DNA of 5,997 bases from an uncultured Saprospiraceae bacterium. GTDB lineage: Bacteria > Bacteroidota > Bacteroidia > Chitinophagales > Saprospiraceae. The stretch lies in the NCBI GenBank assembly GCA_937127195.1, contig CAKZLT010000493.1, positions 1 to 5,997 of the forward strand. The letters run 5' to 3'. This document shows, in pieces, positions 5,301-5,997 of the stretch. The position numbers and the translations under genes were made by a program. Every line of letters starts with the position of its first letter. The stretch's first letter is position 1. The notes below the pieces were generated by a model. That model was not told the origin of the DNA and did no database searches. It was given only the letters and a program-made list of their open reading frames with translations.

Positions 5301-5997
5301 TTATTCTTTACCTCCATCTAGTTCATCTTGCCATTTTTTCAAAGCATCCCATTCATTATTCGCTGCCATTTCTGACTGTTTAGGCCAAGTTGCAGGATTG
5401 TGCATACGGAATCGTGAACCACCTTCTTTCAGGACGTGTAGTAAGACACTCACTTCAGTATTTGCCAAATCACGGAAAGTATAAATTCCATTATTAAAGC
5501 ATAATTGCTCAATTTTAGGCCCGATTCCTTCTATTTTCTTCAAATTATCCTTAGGTATAGCTACCGCAATTCCTGCCAATAAAGCTCTAGCTTGTCCTTT
5601 CCAATCTTCAGTTTCAATAGTTGCCGCATCCAACTGAGCAACATCAGCTATCATTTGAATTTCTTCTGTTTGCATTCTTGCCAATTGCAAATAACTATTA
5701 ATACCTGCTGCATTTAATTTTGCTTCCTGCCACGGTGTAATTGTATTGATTTTCAATAAATTATCACGACTATTTTCTAAAGCTACACCCAAATCCTCTA
5801 AAGGAATTCCACTTGCATTCGCTTTTATTTCTGCTAAAATAGTATCTTGATCAGTCGTATTATTGCCCAAACCAGCGCCCATTAGTAAACCATCACCATC
5901 AACGTTTCGACTAGTCACCGCTGTCGTTAAATCATCAATTTCAGCCTGTAATAAAGTCAAATCTTGTTCAAGTTTTGCTTTTTCAGTTTCTAATGTA
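5301..5997 (-). CDS. Coiled-coil / tandem helix-hairpin-helix protein, 5' end beyond window
   Basis: The C-terminal 231 residues of a longer protein; the frame stays open through the window edge, so the true start is not visible. The TTG at 5960 is more likely an internal Leu within a charged, heptad-patterned coiled coil (LETEKAKLEQDLTLLQAEIDDL). A low-complexity linker follows, then two related modules. The first (about 5610-5765) has a degenerate hairpin, INTITPWQEAKLNAAGI. The second (about 5325-5545) has a canonical IEGIGPKIEQL helix-hairpin-helix, followed by a RFRMHNPATWPKQ stretch and WDALKKWQDEL near the end. This C-terminal arrangement is typical of the family annotated as flap-endonuclease-1-like helix-3-turn-helix proteins (COG3743), whose DNA binding is predicted and whose nuclease activity is not established. 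No catalytic acidic cluster is visible. The unseen N-terminus may include a membrane segment. The stop at 5301-5303 is followed by the inverted-repeat element. Confidence 0.8.
   Translation of the reverse strand, partial: TLETEKAKLEQDLTLLQAEIDDLTTAVTSRNVDGDGLLMGAGLGNNTTDQDTILAEIKANASGIPLEDLGVALENSRDNLLKINTITPWQEAKLNAAGINSYLQLARMQTEEIQMIADVAQLDAATIETEDWKGQARALLAGIAVAIPKDNLKKIEGIGPKIEQLCFNNGIYTFRDLANTEVSVLLHVLKEGGSRFRMHNPATWPKQSEMAANNEWDALKKWQDELDGGKE

Noticed and set aside
5301..5960. Complete helix-hairpin-helix gene starting at TTG 5960
   Set aside because: The frame is open to the window edge and the residues upstream continue the same coiled coil, so the gene is partial and the TTG is probably an internal Leu codon.

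Overview
The window is AT-rich and looks like a Bacteroidetes chromosome, probably Cytophagales-like. The placement rests on four things: a secretory signal ending in Ser-Gln, an outer-membrane barrel typical of Bacteroidetes TonB-dependent receptors, a two-module helix-hairpin-helix protein of a type common in that phylum, and weak Shine-Dalgarno sequences. Genus-level placement is not possible from the sequence alone.

Layout. Positions 73-504 (+) encode a small secreted protein of unknown function, followed by a hairpin and T-run. Positions 625-1773 (+) encode a signal peptide joined directly to the C-terminal part of a TonB-dependent receptor barrel; the plug and the first barrel strands are missing. 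A 460-bp gap (1774-2233) holds a nested hairpin and a very long, almost perfect palindrome (2005-2180). Positions 2234-3517 (+) encode a Glu/Leu/Phe/Val-family amino-acid dehydrogenase. It converges on lysA (3607-4842, minus), which encodes diaminopimelate decarboxylase, the last step of lysine biosynthesis. A hairpin element built from 7-bp repeats lies between them. A second 458-bp gap (4843-5300) carries a probable lysA leader with terminator-like hairpins and a second heptad-repeat hairpin nested inside a larger inverted repeat. Positions 5301-5997 (minus) are the C-terminal part of a coiled-coil plus helix-hairpin-helix protein that runs off the window.

The genes do not form an obvious pathway. 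The dehydrogenase and LysA both belong to amino-acid metabolism but are convergent and not co-transcribed. The most unusual content is intergenic. Two elements share a 12-bp core, GCTACCGCTGTT, folded into a hairpin and preceded by five tandem heptamers of consensus RGTTKCN. The long palindrome in the other gap has an AGCGGT-containing apex that may be distantly related. These look like a family of interspersed palindromic repeats in this genome. Whether they are mobile elements, bidirectional terminators or RNA-level elements cannot be decided from one window.
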